Below, piece after piece: positions 11,325 to 23,314 of a stretch of 64,000 bases of DNA. This stretch comes from Pisolithus tinctorius (lineage: Eukaryota > Basidiomycota > Agaricomycetes > Boletales > Pisolithaceae). The position numbers were made by a program, and so were the translations under genes. The stretch covers positions 310,001 to 374,000 of the forward strand of contig JANFAH010000050.1 in NCBI GenBank assembly GCA_024663395.1, written 5' to 3'. Within the stretch, counting starts at the first letter, position 1; each line of letters starts with the position of its first letter. The notes under the pieces were generated by a model. That model saw only the letters and a list, made by a program, of their open reading frames with translations. It was not told where the DNA came from and did not search any database.

Positions 11325-12895
11325 CAGTGAGGGACAAAAGTGTTGCAATGTTTGTGAGGTGTGACTTGTTGCTGATGTAGCTCAGGCTATTCTGCACAGA
11401 TAAAGATGATACCTATACCATTGGAAAGGGGTGAGTCTAAGCTTTCCAGAGTACTAAGGTTCAGTCAAAACAAAGCAATACATGCTGAGATACACCCTAT
11501 TCTTTCTGAAAAGTGCATTGCAATGCTTTTGTCCCTGACTGGTGAAATTGTGAAATGTGACCTTTTGATGGGATTGAGGGCATGGAGGATGGGAGAAAAT
11601 GATTACATAATAAACCACATGATCATCCAGATGATTTGTCAGCATGTAAACAATGACAAACATTGGACTTGTACCATTAATCCTCCCTCTTTTACCACAA
11701 CTCATGAAATCATCTCTCTAGCTCACATGGTGATTTTCTCAAGGAATTCTTATCAAATACTGGTGGCCACCACAGTGCTATCAGTATAACATGCTCTCAG
11801 AACCATCAGTCCCTTAAAAAACCTGCTGTCAGTCATTTCCTGGACTGTTTCCCCCCCATGCCTGATGTGTTCTGGGACTAATCAGTACTTGGAAGGCTGA
11901 AAATGTTATGGAGGTCAATCTGGCACTTCAGAAAATGATTTACAAACCAGTCCCCTCTCAACCAATGCATTTCTGGCACAGGAACACTGATATGGAAGTT
12001 GGGGTGAGACAAAACCTCCTTGTGATCTGAGCACCATAAGAGGGTTCACTAGATCTTGCTCTGATCTGAACTGTAAATGACTGAGGAAGGATTATTTGGT
12101 CATATGTGACCAAAGGCAATATTCAGGGCCAGATGGAAGCACAGGATTCTGCTCCATGGCAGTTCAGTAGCATATCCTTCTGATGACACCCAGGGGTAAA
12201 GAGGATTTTGTCTTGCCCTAACTTCCATACCACTGTCCCTGTGCCAGAAATGCATTGGTTGAGAGGGGACTGGTTTGTAAATCATTTTCTGAAGTGCCAG
12301 ATTGACCTCCATAACATTTTCAGCCTTCCAAGTACTGATTAGTCCCAGAACACATCAGGCATGGGGGGGAAACAGTCCAGGAAATGACTGACAGCAGGTT
12401 TTTTAAGGGACTGATGGTTCTGAGAGCATGTTATACTGATAGCACTGTGGTGGCCACCAGTATTTGATAAGAATTCCTTGAGAAAATCACCATGTGAGCT
12501 AGAGAGATGATTTCATGAGTTGTGGTAAAAGAGGGAGGATTAATGGTACAAGTCCAATGTTTGTCATTGTTTACATGCTGACAAATCATCTGGATGATCA
12601 TGTGGTTTATTATGTAATCATTTTCTCCCATCCTCCATGCCCTCAATCCCATCAAAAGGTCACATTTCACAATTTCACCAGTCAGGGACAAAAGCATTGC
12701 AATGCACTTTTCAGAAAGAATAGGGTGTATCTCAGCATGTATTGCTTTGTTTTGACTGAACCTTAGTACTCTGGAAAGCTTAGACTCACCCCTTTCCAAT
12801 GGTATAGGTATCATCTTTATCTGTGCAGAATAGCCTGAGCTACATCAGCAACAAGTCACACCTCACAAACATTGCAACACTTTTGTCCCTCACTG
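11325..12895. mobile_element. Tc1/mariner-like fold-back element (copy 1)
   Basis: This is a 1571-bp perfect-ended inverted repeat. The left end CAGTGAGGGACAAAAGTG and the right end CACTTTTGTCCCTCACTG are each flanked by TA (11323-11324, 12896-12897), the target duplication of Tc1/mariner elements. Positions pair with a sum of 24220. The arms reach inward to about 12020 and 12200, leaving a loop near 180 bp. A 127-residue open frame (11406-11789 plus) recurs with identical translation on the other strand (12431-12814), so the arms are essentially identical there. No transposase is recognised. An element of almost the same length and related loop lies at 47506-49080. It is probably a large non-autonomous element mobilised by a Tc1-type transposase encoded elsewhere. 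Confidence 0.8.
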
Positions 12896-12897
12896 TA

Positions 12898-14146
12898 TAC
12901 TCCCTGAGGCTGAAGCAGGATTCCATCAGTTAATTCCACCACCTCTAAGGCAAGCCCCTATCAGTGTTACCCAGTTTGTTGCCTTTGGAATTCTCTCTGC
13001 TTGTCACCACATGTATTCTCCTATCCCCTGTCAGCTTCAGAATTTCCCCTGGCCATCAACATGCCATCCAGAGCCATCAGAACATTGATCTGCAATTCTG
13101 CAATTGTGTCACCCTAGCCACTGCCCCACCATGTCACTAGTCAGTCTTGTCAGATGTCAGTAAAAAACTCTGGTTACCCCTGTTGCCCCAAATTCTGCAA
13201 ACCTTCCTTCACATTCATATGTTCTTCCCTTTGGCACTACTGCATCTCCCTATGAACTTTGCCTTTTGCATCTCACACTGTGGTATGCAATACCCTCATC
13301 CTGTGGAGGATGCCCATCCTTCCCTTTGCCTTCCTTGTTTACTACTTACCAGTCCAATTTCATGTGTTCCTGTACTTCACTGATGTCTGACATGTCCACC
13401 TTTATTTTCTGGGATTTTAGTTTACCCACCCCACTTTATTTTGACTCATACCTATGCCCCATGTACTATATAATTCCACCTTGATGTTGGAATATTGGTG
13501 AGTCTAAGAGTTCCCAGAGTCTAAAGAGTCTATTGCATCTACAGTGTCTACAGCATCCTCAGTGCCTCCTGCATCCTCTGCATTCACAAGTCCCTACTTG
13601 CATAACCCTCATCTCAGAAATACTGCCAACAAGTCAAGAACATTGTTTGGAATTTCATATACCCAGCTTCTCTGTGTCTCATGCACTTACTGCCCCCCAG
13701 AATTAAATTCTGCAACTTACACCTGACTACCTACTTGCCTCTACAGTCATATTCTATTCCCTTTTCCACTCAGCACCCCTTGGGACAAGCCTAGGGAATT
13801 CCCTTCAGCTTTCCCCTTAGTCACATGCTTCCCAGAAGTTGTGTCACAGAATGCACAGCCACTACTCCTAAAACATGTCCTCATTTGGCATGTGCCTGAT
13901 ATCCAACATTCCCACACACTGCCCTCATTGCCCCCAGCCTCCCCTTCCTTCCTGGGCTCTATCCCTGCCCTGTGGGCATTGCATATGATAGTTAAATGTA
14001 CTATAATTGTATTAGACCATAACTGAATGCTTTTCTTCCCATCCTAGTGGGCATAAATGGTTGGAAAGTGTGATGGGGGAAAAACAGACAAAGTTGACAC
14101 TTGTTTGATATATTGGACATATCTATATAGTTATTATGTCCCTTTA
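12898..14146. other. CpG-depleted non-coding DNA
   Basis: The stretch is C/T-rich on the plus strand with only short, unconvincing frames. No gene, repeat family or element boundary was recognised. Confidence 0.35.
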
Positions 14147-14605
14147 AATGGGCCATGTGTGCCTACAACATATCAAAAGTTCATAGGCTGGGATGGGGTG
14201 CTCCAAGTGTAGTAGCACAACTGCCTCCTCCCTGTGTTACACCCTGGAAATATTTTTCTGCACTTTGTGGCACTGGTAATGTAATGGGACATGGTGTAGT
14301 AGTTGAGTTTACAAAGGAAATATCATCTATATATTATACAATAACATGGTAGTGTAGCTGTGCAAGGTAACAGTGACACAATCAAGTGGGTGTGGCAGTG
14401 CAGTTGTGCAGCTGCAACACATAAAAACACAGTCAAATGTGCATGGTGGTGTGGCAGTGTGGCTGCAAAAGGTAATGACATGGTCGAATGGGCATGGTGG
14501 TGTGGCAGTGTGGCTGCAAAAGGTAATGACACAGTTGAATGGGTGTGGTAGTGTGGCAGTGCAGCCACGAAAAATAAATGTGCAGATTTTACACCATATG
14601 CCTTC
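14147..14605. repeat. Second copy of dispersed repeat, arranged B then inverted A
   Basis: 14150-14320 matches 9209-9370 in the same orientation (GCCATGTGTGCCTACAACAT). 14340-14605 matches 8937-9130 in reverse orientation (GGTGGTGTGGCAGTGTGGCT units). The two loci therefore carry the same parts with A flipped. Confidence 0.6.
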
Positions 14606-15700
14606 TGAGGGACTTTTGTGAGCCATCCACCTCAAAATGAATGATGCCTGTCATGTCCATTGCCTGCATTCTGTCCTCTCCATCATCTGTGGCATTCACT
14701 TTGAGGATACTCTTCTGTGGAGCCTGACAGACAAGTGTATATAAACTGGTGAATGGCGAGTATCAATGACATGAGAAACACACCAATGAATGATGTGCTC
14801 TGGCTGTAGGATTGAGATGGTTGCCTGGGGTGATGGAATGAGTGCATTGTCTGTGACTGGGATGAGCCCTGTTGTGGTCAGACACCAAAATTGAATTGTG
14901 CCAACTTGGTGAGCTCTTGTTAACCACCATGGAAATTCATGCTAGTACTAGTTTGACAAGTCAGTTATGGAAAATATGTGTGCTCAGGATCCCTCCACCA
15001 AGGGCCCAAGGTGCTGCAGTCTTCAAGGTGGGCAATGCGCTACATGTGACCCAAATAACAACTATATGGAAAGCAAGATGGTTGTGCTTCATTTTTCATT
15101 TTTCTCAAAAGTCATTTCACTTTTTGTCCAAAGTCTTTCTTCATTTGGCAATTTTCACTTAGCATTTTTTCATTTTTCACTTTGTGGTTTTGCACTTAGC
15201 ATTTTTCATTTTTTTCACATTGTATTTTTCACTTTGTGGTTTTGCACCTTGCACTTTTTTGTTTTTTCACTTCGCATTTTTCACTTTGCGGTTTTGCAAT
15301 TTTTGTTTTTTGCCTTTCTGTTTTGCCTGAACTGACATTGTTGATTTTTGCAAGTGAAAATTTGTATCACATAAGCCAAAAACATTGAAGTCAAAGTATC
15401 AGAAGCATGATGACAGAATGTCATGTGAGCCAAAACATTGAACAAACAACTGAGTAGTAGCTTGTAACTATGTAGATCTAGACATCAATAAATGGTATTC
15501 CTCCTAAAGGGACTCAATCCAAAGCCTGACCATTCACAAAACTTGTTACAAATGTGTTGGTTCTTGAAAAGTGCCACCCCCCTTTGCACATTCCCATCAC
15601 TAAATAGTCTCTGGCCCTGACCAACACTCCTAGATGAAGAAGATGTCAGCTAGCAGAGCACCACAGCCAACAAAAACTTATGGATGAGTGAGAATTTGCA
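14606..15700. other. Non-coding, with T-rich CATTTTTCACTTT simple sequence
   Basis: 15080-15310 is a T-rich cryptic simple repeat built from TTTTTCACTTTGTGGTTTTG and related words. The rest shows no gene. CpG is scarce. Confidence 0.45.
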
Positions 15701-15705
15701 GATGA

Positions 15706-16200
15706 CCTGTTTGGAGGGTGGACCCAGTGACTGGAAGTGGGGTCAGCCAACCTGTTTGGAGGGTGGACCCAGTGCCTGGAAGTGGGGTCAGCCAACCTAT
15801 TTTGAGGGTGGACCCAGTGCCTGGAAGTGGGGTCAGCCAACCTATTTTGAGGGTGGACCCAGTGCCTGGAAGTGGGGTCAGCCAACCTATTTTGAGGGTG
15901 GACCCAGTGCCTGGAAGTGGGGTCAGCCAACCTATTTTGAGGGTGGACCCAGTGCCTGGAAGTGGGGTCAGCCAACCTGTTTAGAGGGTGGACCCAGTGC
16001 CTGGAAGTGGGGTCAGCCAACCTGTTTAGAGGGTGGACCCAGTGCCTGGAAGTGGGGTCAGCCAACCTGTTTAGAGGGTGGACCCAGTGCCTGGAAGTGG
16101 GATAGGCTGACCTGTTTGGAGGGTGGACCCACTGCCTGGAAGTGGGGTCAGCCAACCTGTTTGGAGGATGCACCCACCTCCTGCAAGTGGAGTTGGCTGA
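15706..16200. repeat. 45-bp minisatellite, eleven units
   Basis: Eleven head-to-tail 45-bp units start at 15706 and recur every 45 bp (15751, 15796 ... 16156). Each has the core GGGTGGACCCAGTGCCTGGA followed by AGTGGGGTCAGCCAA. The outer two or three units are diverged and the inner ones nearly identical. Because 45 is a multiple of three and the unit lacks stops, it makes a 198-residue frame on plus and a 190-residue frame on minus, neither judged to be a gene. Two or three inverted units recur at about 18725-18842. Confidence 0.9.
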
Positions 16201-16219
16201 CCTCACTGGGAGATGCACA

Positions 16220-17480
16220 TACCCACACCAATAAGAGGTTCAATTTTGGTACCTTCAGCTTTCTGTCAAAACTTGTATGAGGGCATTGCAAGATAGCATG
16301 GCAAAGTACAGAGTAAGCCCCCTCCACATTACTTGCTTTTTGGCCTTTCAGCAGGTCTCCCTTCACCACTAGGCACCTTTTGGTTGTGACCCCCAGTAGC
16401 CAGTACCACATCAGCATTCATCACTAAGTGTTGTGGAACCCCCCCCCCCCCCCCCTTTGTCCCTAGGAGCAACCAATCTTGACAGTCTCTTGCCATGTCT
16501 CCATTCTTCATGTTTGATCCTAATCTAACATTCTGCACTTAGTTGTCTATCTGCTTGCTTTCTTTTAAAGTCTCTTGTCAGGTTAGAACTGATCCTCTCA
16601 CCCAAGGGGGTCTAAAGCTCTAGGGATCTGCTGATGCTCACTGACAAGTACCAATGCAGTACCAAGGGTGGGACATTCCAGCTGAGATGTTATGAAGTTG
16701 ATCAAATGATACTGAACACAAAATGGACCTGCTCTGTAGTTGACATGTTATGTAGCAGTGTCCTTGTACAAGTCCTGACAGAAGGCTGATAAAGAAGACC
16801 TAGTATGTGACAAGACCTAACAACAGGGTTTGTTGTAGGCTCACACCAAGAACCACAAAGAGAAGTAAAGAGAAGAAGAGAGGAGACAGCTTAGAAGCAG
16901 AGGACTTTAGGACTCATAGACCCAAATGAACTAGCTTAGAGCTAGTTGGGAGATTGAGCAATGGTACTTATAGTAAGGTACATGTGGTAACAGTGAGGTG
17001 TACATGAGGTCCATGACATCATAGTGATGTCATAATGATACCATAGTGGAGTGGAATGTACTAGAAGGGGAACATGTGGTAGCAGCAAGGCAAGGTCCAG
17101 ACACCAGTCTGGACCATGTCTGAAGAGAGAAGATAAGATAATAGATTAGATAAGATGAAAGACTGACAGGTATGGTCCAGTATGGTAAAGGTTAGACCCA
17201 ATGGATTGAACATGAGCTTAGACCAATGGATTGATTACCTTGGTCTTGGGTCCCAAGTCTTTGGCCTATGCCATACCCATTTGCCTACTACTTACACACA
17301 ACCTCACACCCACCCCATGTGGTATGGATCCCTTAGATTTCACACTTATCTGACCCTCAGGTTTACCCTTTGACTCAATCACCAGGGTGGTGGGATTTCT
17401 ACTTTGCCCAGTGCATGTCCTTTGCCAGGGTTAGGGTTACACAACTTCAAAAAATCAAGCAGCATGGGGGCAATTCATGT
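16220..17480. other. Non-coding; C17 homopolymer and possible decayed LTR
   Basis: A run of 17 C lies at 16439-16455. 16560-17170 is purine-rich (AAGAGAAGTAAAGAGAAGAA near 16860) with short repeats of GACATCATAGTGATGTCATA near 17010. It may be a decayed LTR, but no partner was found. Confidence 0.35.
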
Positions 17481-17499
17481 TACACAGCCTAGCAACTAC

Positions 17500-17645
17500 A
17501 AGGATTAACCAACCAAATACACAGCCAAGAAAATACAGGATTGACCAACCAAATACACAGCTCAGAAAATACAGGATTGAGCAAATACACAGCCAAGAAA
17601 ATACAGGATTGACCAAATACACAGCCAAGAAAAATACAGGACTAA
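17500..17645. repeat. Short tandem repeat, about 34-38 bp unit
   Basis: Four copies of AGAAAATACAGGATTGACCA plus an AAATACACAGC segment recur. The later copies are shortened by loss of a CCAA. Confidence 0.7.
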
Positions 17646-17779
17646 GTTACAGAGCAAATGTTCCAAGTGGAACTGAGACCTCAGGCATCCTGGAGGGGCC
17701 CCTCCCCAGAAAGACACTGAGATCTCTAGAGAAAAAAAGATATCTAAAAGACTAGTACAAAGATAATACAGATGTCAGT

Positions 17780-17925
17780 CAGAAGCTGGCCTGCATTAGC
17801 AGGCACAGACTAAGCCCCTAGGTCCTACAATGAAAAAGTCCTAAGCTGGCCTGCACTAGCAGGCACAGACTATGTAATCCCCAGAACCCCAGCTGGCCTG
17901 CAAAAGCAGGCACAGACTAAACCCC
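17780..17925. repeat. Three hairpin-forming repeats
   Basis: AGCTGGCCTGCATTAGCAGG (then CACAGACTA) occurs three times, about 60 bp apart. Each copy has GCCTGC...GCAGGC able to pair as a 6-bp stem with a small loop. Confidence 0.6.
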
Positions 17926-18334
17926 CAGAACCCACAGGAAGATAGTATCAGTAACCTACACACCCATAGTGTGCTGGTCAGGCACACAGTGGGCTGCAGG
18001 ACAACAGCAGGATACCACAAGATATACCTTAAACCCATGCGGCTGCAGTCTACATAGGTGAAGTCCAGCATCAAGGGAGTGGTAAGAGGAACATGGGAGA
18101 GAGAAAGATGAAGAGCAGTGTGTTGAAGTGCATCTTTTATAAAATTTTCTGTTTGCTGCTGTTTGGTCATCAGCCACTGGTTGCAGCATGTGCAGTGAAG
18201 CATGTCACATGACATCACATGACATGCTGATGGCACACTGCACAGCACAACATTACTTTTATGTAATCACAAAAGCAGACCTTACACTACAAAGTAAAGT
18301 AGTTAATTGGTAATGAAAACACAGCTACACTGAT

Positions 18335-18722
18335 GTCATGGCACATTTGTAATGAAACCCTGCCACAACTAATTACATAAGCATACTGATATTAATACCA
18401 TCAGGGGCCATTTGTGAAGCTGAATACAGCTGTGCATATGTTGACACAGCCACATCAATGAGAAATTCAAACTCCACTTTGAGGGTGGGATAGTGATGGT
18501 AAGGGGTACACAGCCACAATGATATCATGACAAAATTAGATTGAAACTCTGCCCCAATTAATTACATAAGCACACTGATATTAATACCATCAGGGGCCAT
18601 TTGTTGAACTGAATACAGCTGTGTACATAATAAACACAGCCACATCAATGGGAAATTCAAACTCTGCTTTGATGGTGGGAAAGTGATGGTATGGGGTACA
18701 CAGCCACAATGATGTCATGACA
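18335..18722. repeat. Tandem duplication, 189-bp unit
   Basis: Two adjacent copies share TTAATACCATCAGGGGCCAT at 18392 and 18581 and end with GGGTACACAGCCACAATGAT. Each also contains AATTCAAACTCC/T, a word seen again near 62220 and 62300. Confidence 0.75.
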
Positions 18723-18724
18723 AA

Positions 18725-18842
18725 ATCATGTTGGCTGGCCCCACTTCCAGGAGGTGGGTCCACCCTCCAGCCAGGTCAGCCAACCCCACTTCCAGGCAGT
18801 GGGTCCACCCTCCAAACAGGTCAGTTGATCCCACCTTCACAG
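18725..18842. repeat. Inverted copies of the 45-bp minisatellite unit
   Basis: About 2.5 units of the reverse complement of the 15706-16200 unit are present (CCACTTCCAGGCAGTGGGTC then CACCCTCC). Confidence 0.75.
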
Positions 18843-18956
18843 TCTGGCCTACCCACCCCTAGAGACCACCAGCCAATGTTGGTTAGTCCCAGTTTCAGGA
18901 CAAAATGTACATGTCAGATGACCCACTTTTAGGCTTACAAGTGACTGAATCATGTG

Positions 18957-20182
18957 ATCCCATGGCTTCTGAGTGATTGCATAATCAATATGTGGCAACT
19001 TGTTACAGACATTCAGTGACTCAACCATCTTGGGAGCCTCTCAAGAGCCTCACCCAACCATCTCAAGAGCCTCTCAGCAACTTCTGAAGATATGTATTTA
19101 TCATAGTAACATAGTAACCTGTGCTTCTGAATGATTGTGTAATCAAGAAGTGTCATTGTTAATGAATCTGAGATCTGTGGGCCCTGAGATCTCAGATCTG
19201 ACCTGCACTTCTTTGTGATTATGTAATCAAAAAAGCGGACTGAATACCCTACTCTCCCCTGGCTTTTTCTGCTTCACCACACACTCTCCCTGCCTTGTGA
19301 GATGCTCTACTGAGTTCCAATGGAATGTTTGTATGTTATTTCATAGATACACATGCAATTTTGATCCAGTTAAGTGCCCTAGAAGGATGCCAAAATAAAT
19401 AGAGGTAAAATGTGAACTCTGTCCGCATTTTTGCAATTCTTGACATATGAACATGTGGATTGTGTCCCCAGGCAGCCTTAGCATACATCTACAATATATC
19501 AAAATCCAAAGGCATCAGCACCAGCCCTTGCAGAGTTATAATTAGTTCTCCTCCTCCACACTGTATGGGGTGCAGGCTAGTATCCTTGTAATTTCTGGAT
19601 TTTCTAATGCATTGGGACTATGAAGGGTATACAGTACAATGTCTAATTAGGAGGGGTTGGGTAATTTAATTGAAGGATGAGATGCTAGACTGCTTTTTTG
19701 GTTTTTTCTGATATGGCCACCATTCACATTTTACCCCTATTTATTTTGGCATCCTTCCAGGGCACTTAACTGGATCAAAATTGCATGTGTATCTATGAAA
19801 TAACATACAAACATTCCATTGGAACTCAGTAGAGCATCTCACAAGGCAGGGAGAGTGTGTGGTGAAGCAGAAAAAGCCAGGGGAGAGTAGGGTATTCAGT
19901 CCGCTTTTTTGATTACATAATCACAAAGAAGTGCAGGTCAGATCTGAGATCTCAGGGCCCACAGATCTCAGATTCATTAACAATGACACTTCTTGATTAC
20001 ACAATCATTCAGAAGCACAGGTTACTATGTTACTATGATAAATACATATCTTCAGAAGTTGCTGAGAGGCTCTTGAGATGGTTGGGTGAGGCTCTTGAGA
20101 GGCTCCCAAGATGGTTGAGTCATTGAATGTCTGTAACAAGTTGCCACATATTGATTATGCAATCACTCAGAAGCCATGGGAT
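18957..20182. repeat. 1.2-kb fold-back element with 460-bp arms
   Basis: The left arm 18957-19419 pairs with the right arm 19720-20182 (position sum 39139) at very high identity. A loop of about 300 bp lies between. The inner arm ends read CAAAATAAATAGAGGTAAAA and its complement. The loop holds a segment-B relative (19470-19650). The arms contain AAAAAAGCGGACTGAA, also seen in the satellite at 27.3 kb. Just outside, 20185-20290 repeats the arm motif GAGAGGCTCTTGAGATGGTT, a partial duplication. No coding region is seen. Confidence 0.8.
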
Positions 20183-20341
20183 GCCATATTGGAATGATAA
20201 ATGTGTATCTATGGAGGTTGGTGAGAGGCTCTTGAGATGGTTGGGTGAGGGTCTTGAGGGGCTCTCAAGATGGATGAGTGAGGGTCAACAGAGGGATTAT
20301 CAGTAACACTGTCCATCAGAAGCACAGGGAATAGGGGTAAA

Positions 20342-21808
20342 TTACCCAATTTCACTTATGTTGCAGAAGACATATCCAGATTTGGCAGGGGAGGGGTGGA
20401 TCACTTCAAGAAGCATAACCATAATTAGATACATCTGGGAACCACTGCTGGAGGTAGGGTCTGTTAGATACATTGTTGCTGTCACAAAATATATATCTAA
20501 CAGACCACCATCCCTCCAAAAAACTGCTGCCTGAGGTGGTGATAGATGGAACATCAATACAAAAATACCTTGATAATCAGATATATACACCTGCCTGCAA
20601 GTCTTGACATATTGACCATGTTGTGTAAATGCCAGGAATTGCATGATGTTCTCTGCATCTGGATCCAAATGGTCACAAGGTGCTGCATCCCCATTGTGAA
20701 TATACTTCATGAAGTCCTCACCATCTGAAGAGATAGGAATGAGTTCCTTGCAAAGACACATCATGCTGACTACAGTGCTAGTTTTTGCTGATGACAAACC
20801 ACTATCCTTGGTGGTTGTCAGTGCATTTGAGTACACCAATAATAAACCTGCATCCATGAAATGTGTGTGAGGGATGTCAAAAGGGGGTGGTTCCTTGGCA
20901 GAGTCAATAGCATGGTCAATGAATTTGTACATCATCTTGAGTAGGGCTTTGGCCCAATACAAAACATTGGCTTCCTGGTAGAGTATGTTCGACTCATCTT
21001 TAAGGCTAAACCAATTGAACAGAGGACCAGCAGGTTCATCAGGAAAGTTGTTGATGTAAGGCTGTTTTAGGGCAATGTCATAGTTGGAGCTAGAACCTAT
21101 GCCAGTATGTGTGAGAGGTGAGAGTGTCAGTTGTGCAGATTGGGCTGTCTTGAAAATGCCAACACCAAGAATGGCATCAGTTGAGTGGTCAAGCCTGATG
21201 TTGCCAGAGAACAGCTCTGCTGTCTTAATATTGAATGCCATCTTGGTGCAGATGAGTTCATTGAGATTGCATATGGGGATGGGATAGAAGTTCACCTGCA
21301 TGATATTCTGCTGAAAGACTGGACTCATATGAGTACATTGCCTGCCCTGTAACTTTGTGCAGCTCACCTTTCTTTGCATCAAATTCACAGGTGCCTCCAG
21401 ACTGTAATGCTTCTTTAAGTTGATTGTGATTAGGCAAAGAAAAAGTGGTCCCAAGGTGTTTCTTCTGTGGTGGGTGGCTGATTGATGTGCTCAATGTACT
21501 GCTAGTATGACAGTGGTGGCACTTGACAGCTGTAGTGTTGGTTGTATCCTATGACAACTTCATGTTAGTAAGCAAAGGGAAATAGAGCCCTGCACTACCT
21601 TATTGCCTATGATATCCTCTGAGATTGGTCTCTCAAACATGCCACTCAATGCTGTTGAAGCTGCCCACCTGTCAGAAAGGAAAAGAGGTGTAGGTGGCTC
21701 AGAACTTGATGTAGGCTGTGAAAGGATGCTGGATGTCATGACTGTGGGAACATTGTTTGGCTGAGTAAATGTTTGTGCCTGGAACAGAGGTGCCATTGTG
21801 GGGTGCAA
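20342..21808 (-). pseudogene. Alpha-type protein kinase relic
   Basis: On the minus strand an N-terminal Ser/Thr/Pro-rich piece (21808-21560) is followed by TTFSLPNHNQLKEALQSGG and, after a frame change near 21400, a 370-residue frame to 20342. Kinase-like blocks in order are IRLDHSTDAILGVGIFKTAQ (glycine-rich start), YDIALKQPYINNF (ATP-site Lys region), ILYQEANVLYWAKALLKMMY, FMKYIHNGDAAP, MQFLAFTQHGQYVKTCRQVY, SDYQG, then MYLTDPTSS. This order and spacing fit the alpha-kinase (MHCK/eEF2K-like) family expanded in Agaricomycetes. The C-terminal zinc-binding block is frame-disrupted (GSQMYLIMVM is the last clear piece). A segment between SDYQG and MYLTDP looks intronic. CpG-depleted; probably not functional. 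Confidence 0.6.
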
Positions 21809-22834
21809 TGGTCACCAAGAAACTGTTCATGAGTGAGTGGGCCCTGGGGAGGGAGGGTTAAGTTTGTCACAAAACACCTCAAACTCTTGCCATTGTGTCT
21901 CAGTGTGAGTCAAAGTGTGGTTCAGTGGTGAAAACCAACCAAAACCAACACAAAAGACAATGAAAGTGAGTGGTGGTGTGCCTATGCAGTACCTAGATGG
22001 TAGAACCTTTGATTTGGGAGGGTTTTTGTGAGCTACAACACTCAAAGATGAGTGCTGAGGGTTGGGGGTGCTCCTGATGAAGAGGGAGCAAGAATGCAAT
22101 AGAATGCAATAGGGTAGACTGCTGTCAGCCTACAGAAGGATGGATGGTGACTTAATTTGATGCTCTGAGCTACACTGAGCTCAGGGAGCACTTGGAGTGA
22201 AGTAGATTGATGATAGATGATAATAAGTGAAGTAGATGATAGCTAGACCCTTAATAAAGTCTCAACTATCAAAGCTGATGAATGAATTACTGAGTGATGA
22301 TGAAAAATGCGAGCAAGAGGGACTCTCTGACATCTTCTTCTTATTCAGCTATCTAAGTACAGTGATTTATATACAGTACAGGGATGTTGCCTATGGAAAA
22401 CAAGATGCAAACACTTGGTAAGTGATTGGTAACTGATGAGTAAGGAATGTAAGTGATGGATAATCATCTTAGAAAGCCAAAAAGCAAAGAATCAGTAAGC
22501 AAGGTCAAAAGATTGGTAAGTATTGGCAATAGGTGAGTCAAGGACAGTCAGAATGTCAAGGTATGAGTCAAGTAATGTCAGGAACTGGGAAAGTGCACTG
22601 GAATTGCATCAGGGGGAGGTTGTGCATGTCACATCTTGAAGAGATTGCTTCTAGGCCAAGGTGGGATGACAGAGAGGCAGTGCTGATCTGATGCTGATAC
22701 AGTACATCCAAAAGTGGACAGGGTGAGTCAGATGTCAGCAGGGGTCAAGCTTTGGGGGTCTGTGGGGTGACAGGAGCATAGGGGATCACAACTTTCCCCC
22801 CCAAACCATCCTCTCAGTGAAGCAAATAAAAACT

Positions 22835-23314
22835 TCATGAATGAGGCTCTGTTGGAAGAGAGGATGAAGGGGGAGCATCTTCTGCTGTATCTTGCAATAA
22901 GGAGGCAAGATGTGCATCATACTCATCATGGATGTGATCAGGGAGAGTGGAGAACAGTAGATTATACTGTAGCTGTTGCAATTTTGGAAGAATGATGGAC
23001 AAGACTGGTATGAAGACATTGCAGGGAGCAGGGAGGAAGGATCCATATGCTTCTTGGACCAGAGAGACTGAAACAACCACATAAGACCTTTCCAAGTGAA
23101 TGACAGACCTGAGGCAACCAAAGAACATCCTGCTAGAGGTCATACTGACAAAAAGAATGTGCTGTCCAAGCTGGATGGGCTGAGAGGGGGCAGACAAGGA
23201 TGGGATGTACCAGGATGCTTCAGGCTGGAAGCTGGTAGGAACTCCTGGTAGATATATGTAGCCATTGTCCCTAGCAAAGGGGACAAGTGAAATGATTGAT
23301 GTGGAGGTGGCCAT
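22835..23314 (-). CDS. Uncharacterised open frame in left palindrome arm
   Basis: The 159-residue frame has FARDNGYIYLPGVPTSF, QLGQHILFVSMTSSRMFFGC, ERSYVVVSVSLVQEAYGSF and an acidic end (DEYDAHLASLLQDTAED). Upstream sequence is frame-shifted relative to the right-arm copy. No family is recognised. Retention of a similar frame in the opposite arm is consistent with coding origin, but arm homogenisation could explain it too. Confidence 0.3.
   Translation of the reverse strand: MATSTSIISLVPFARDNGYIYLPGVPTSFQPEASWYIPSLSAPSQPIQLGQHILFVSMTSSRMFFGCLRSVIHLERSYVVVSVSLVQEAYGSFLPAPCNVFIPVLSIILPKLQQLQYNLLFSTLPDHIHDEYDAHLASLLQDTAEDAPPSSSLPTEPHS

Noticed and set aside
11406..12814. 127-residue frames in the Tc1-like fold-back as transposase
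   Set aside because: No DDE or helix-turn-helix order is visible. A weak ETVQEM-TxSR pattern shared with copy 2 is too short and too degenerate to call.
15646..16280. Long open frames of 198 (plus) and 190 (minus) residues
   Set aside because: They are products of a stop-free 45-bp tandem unit; no start context, intron or homologue supports a gene.
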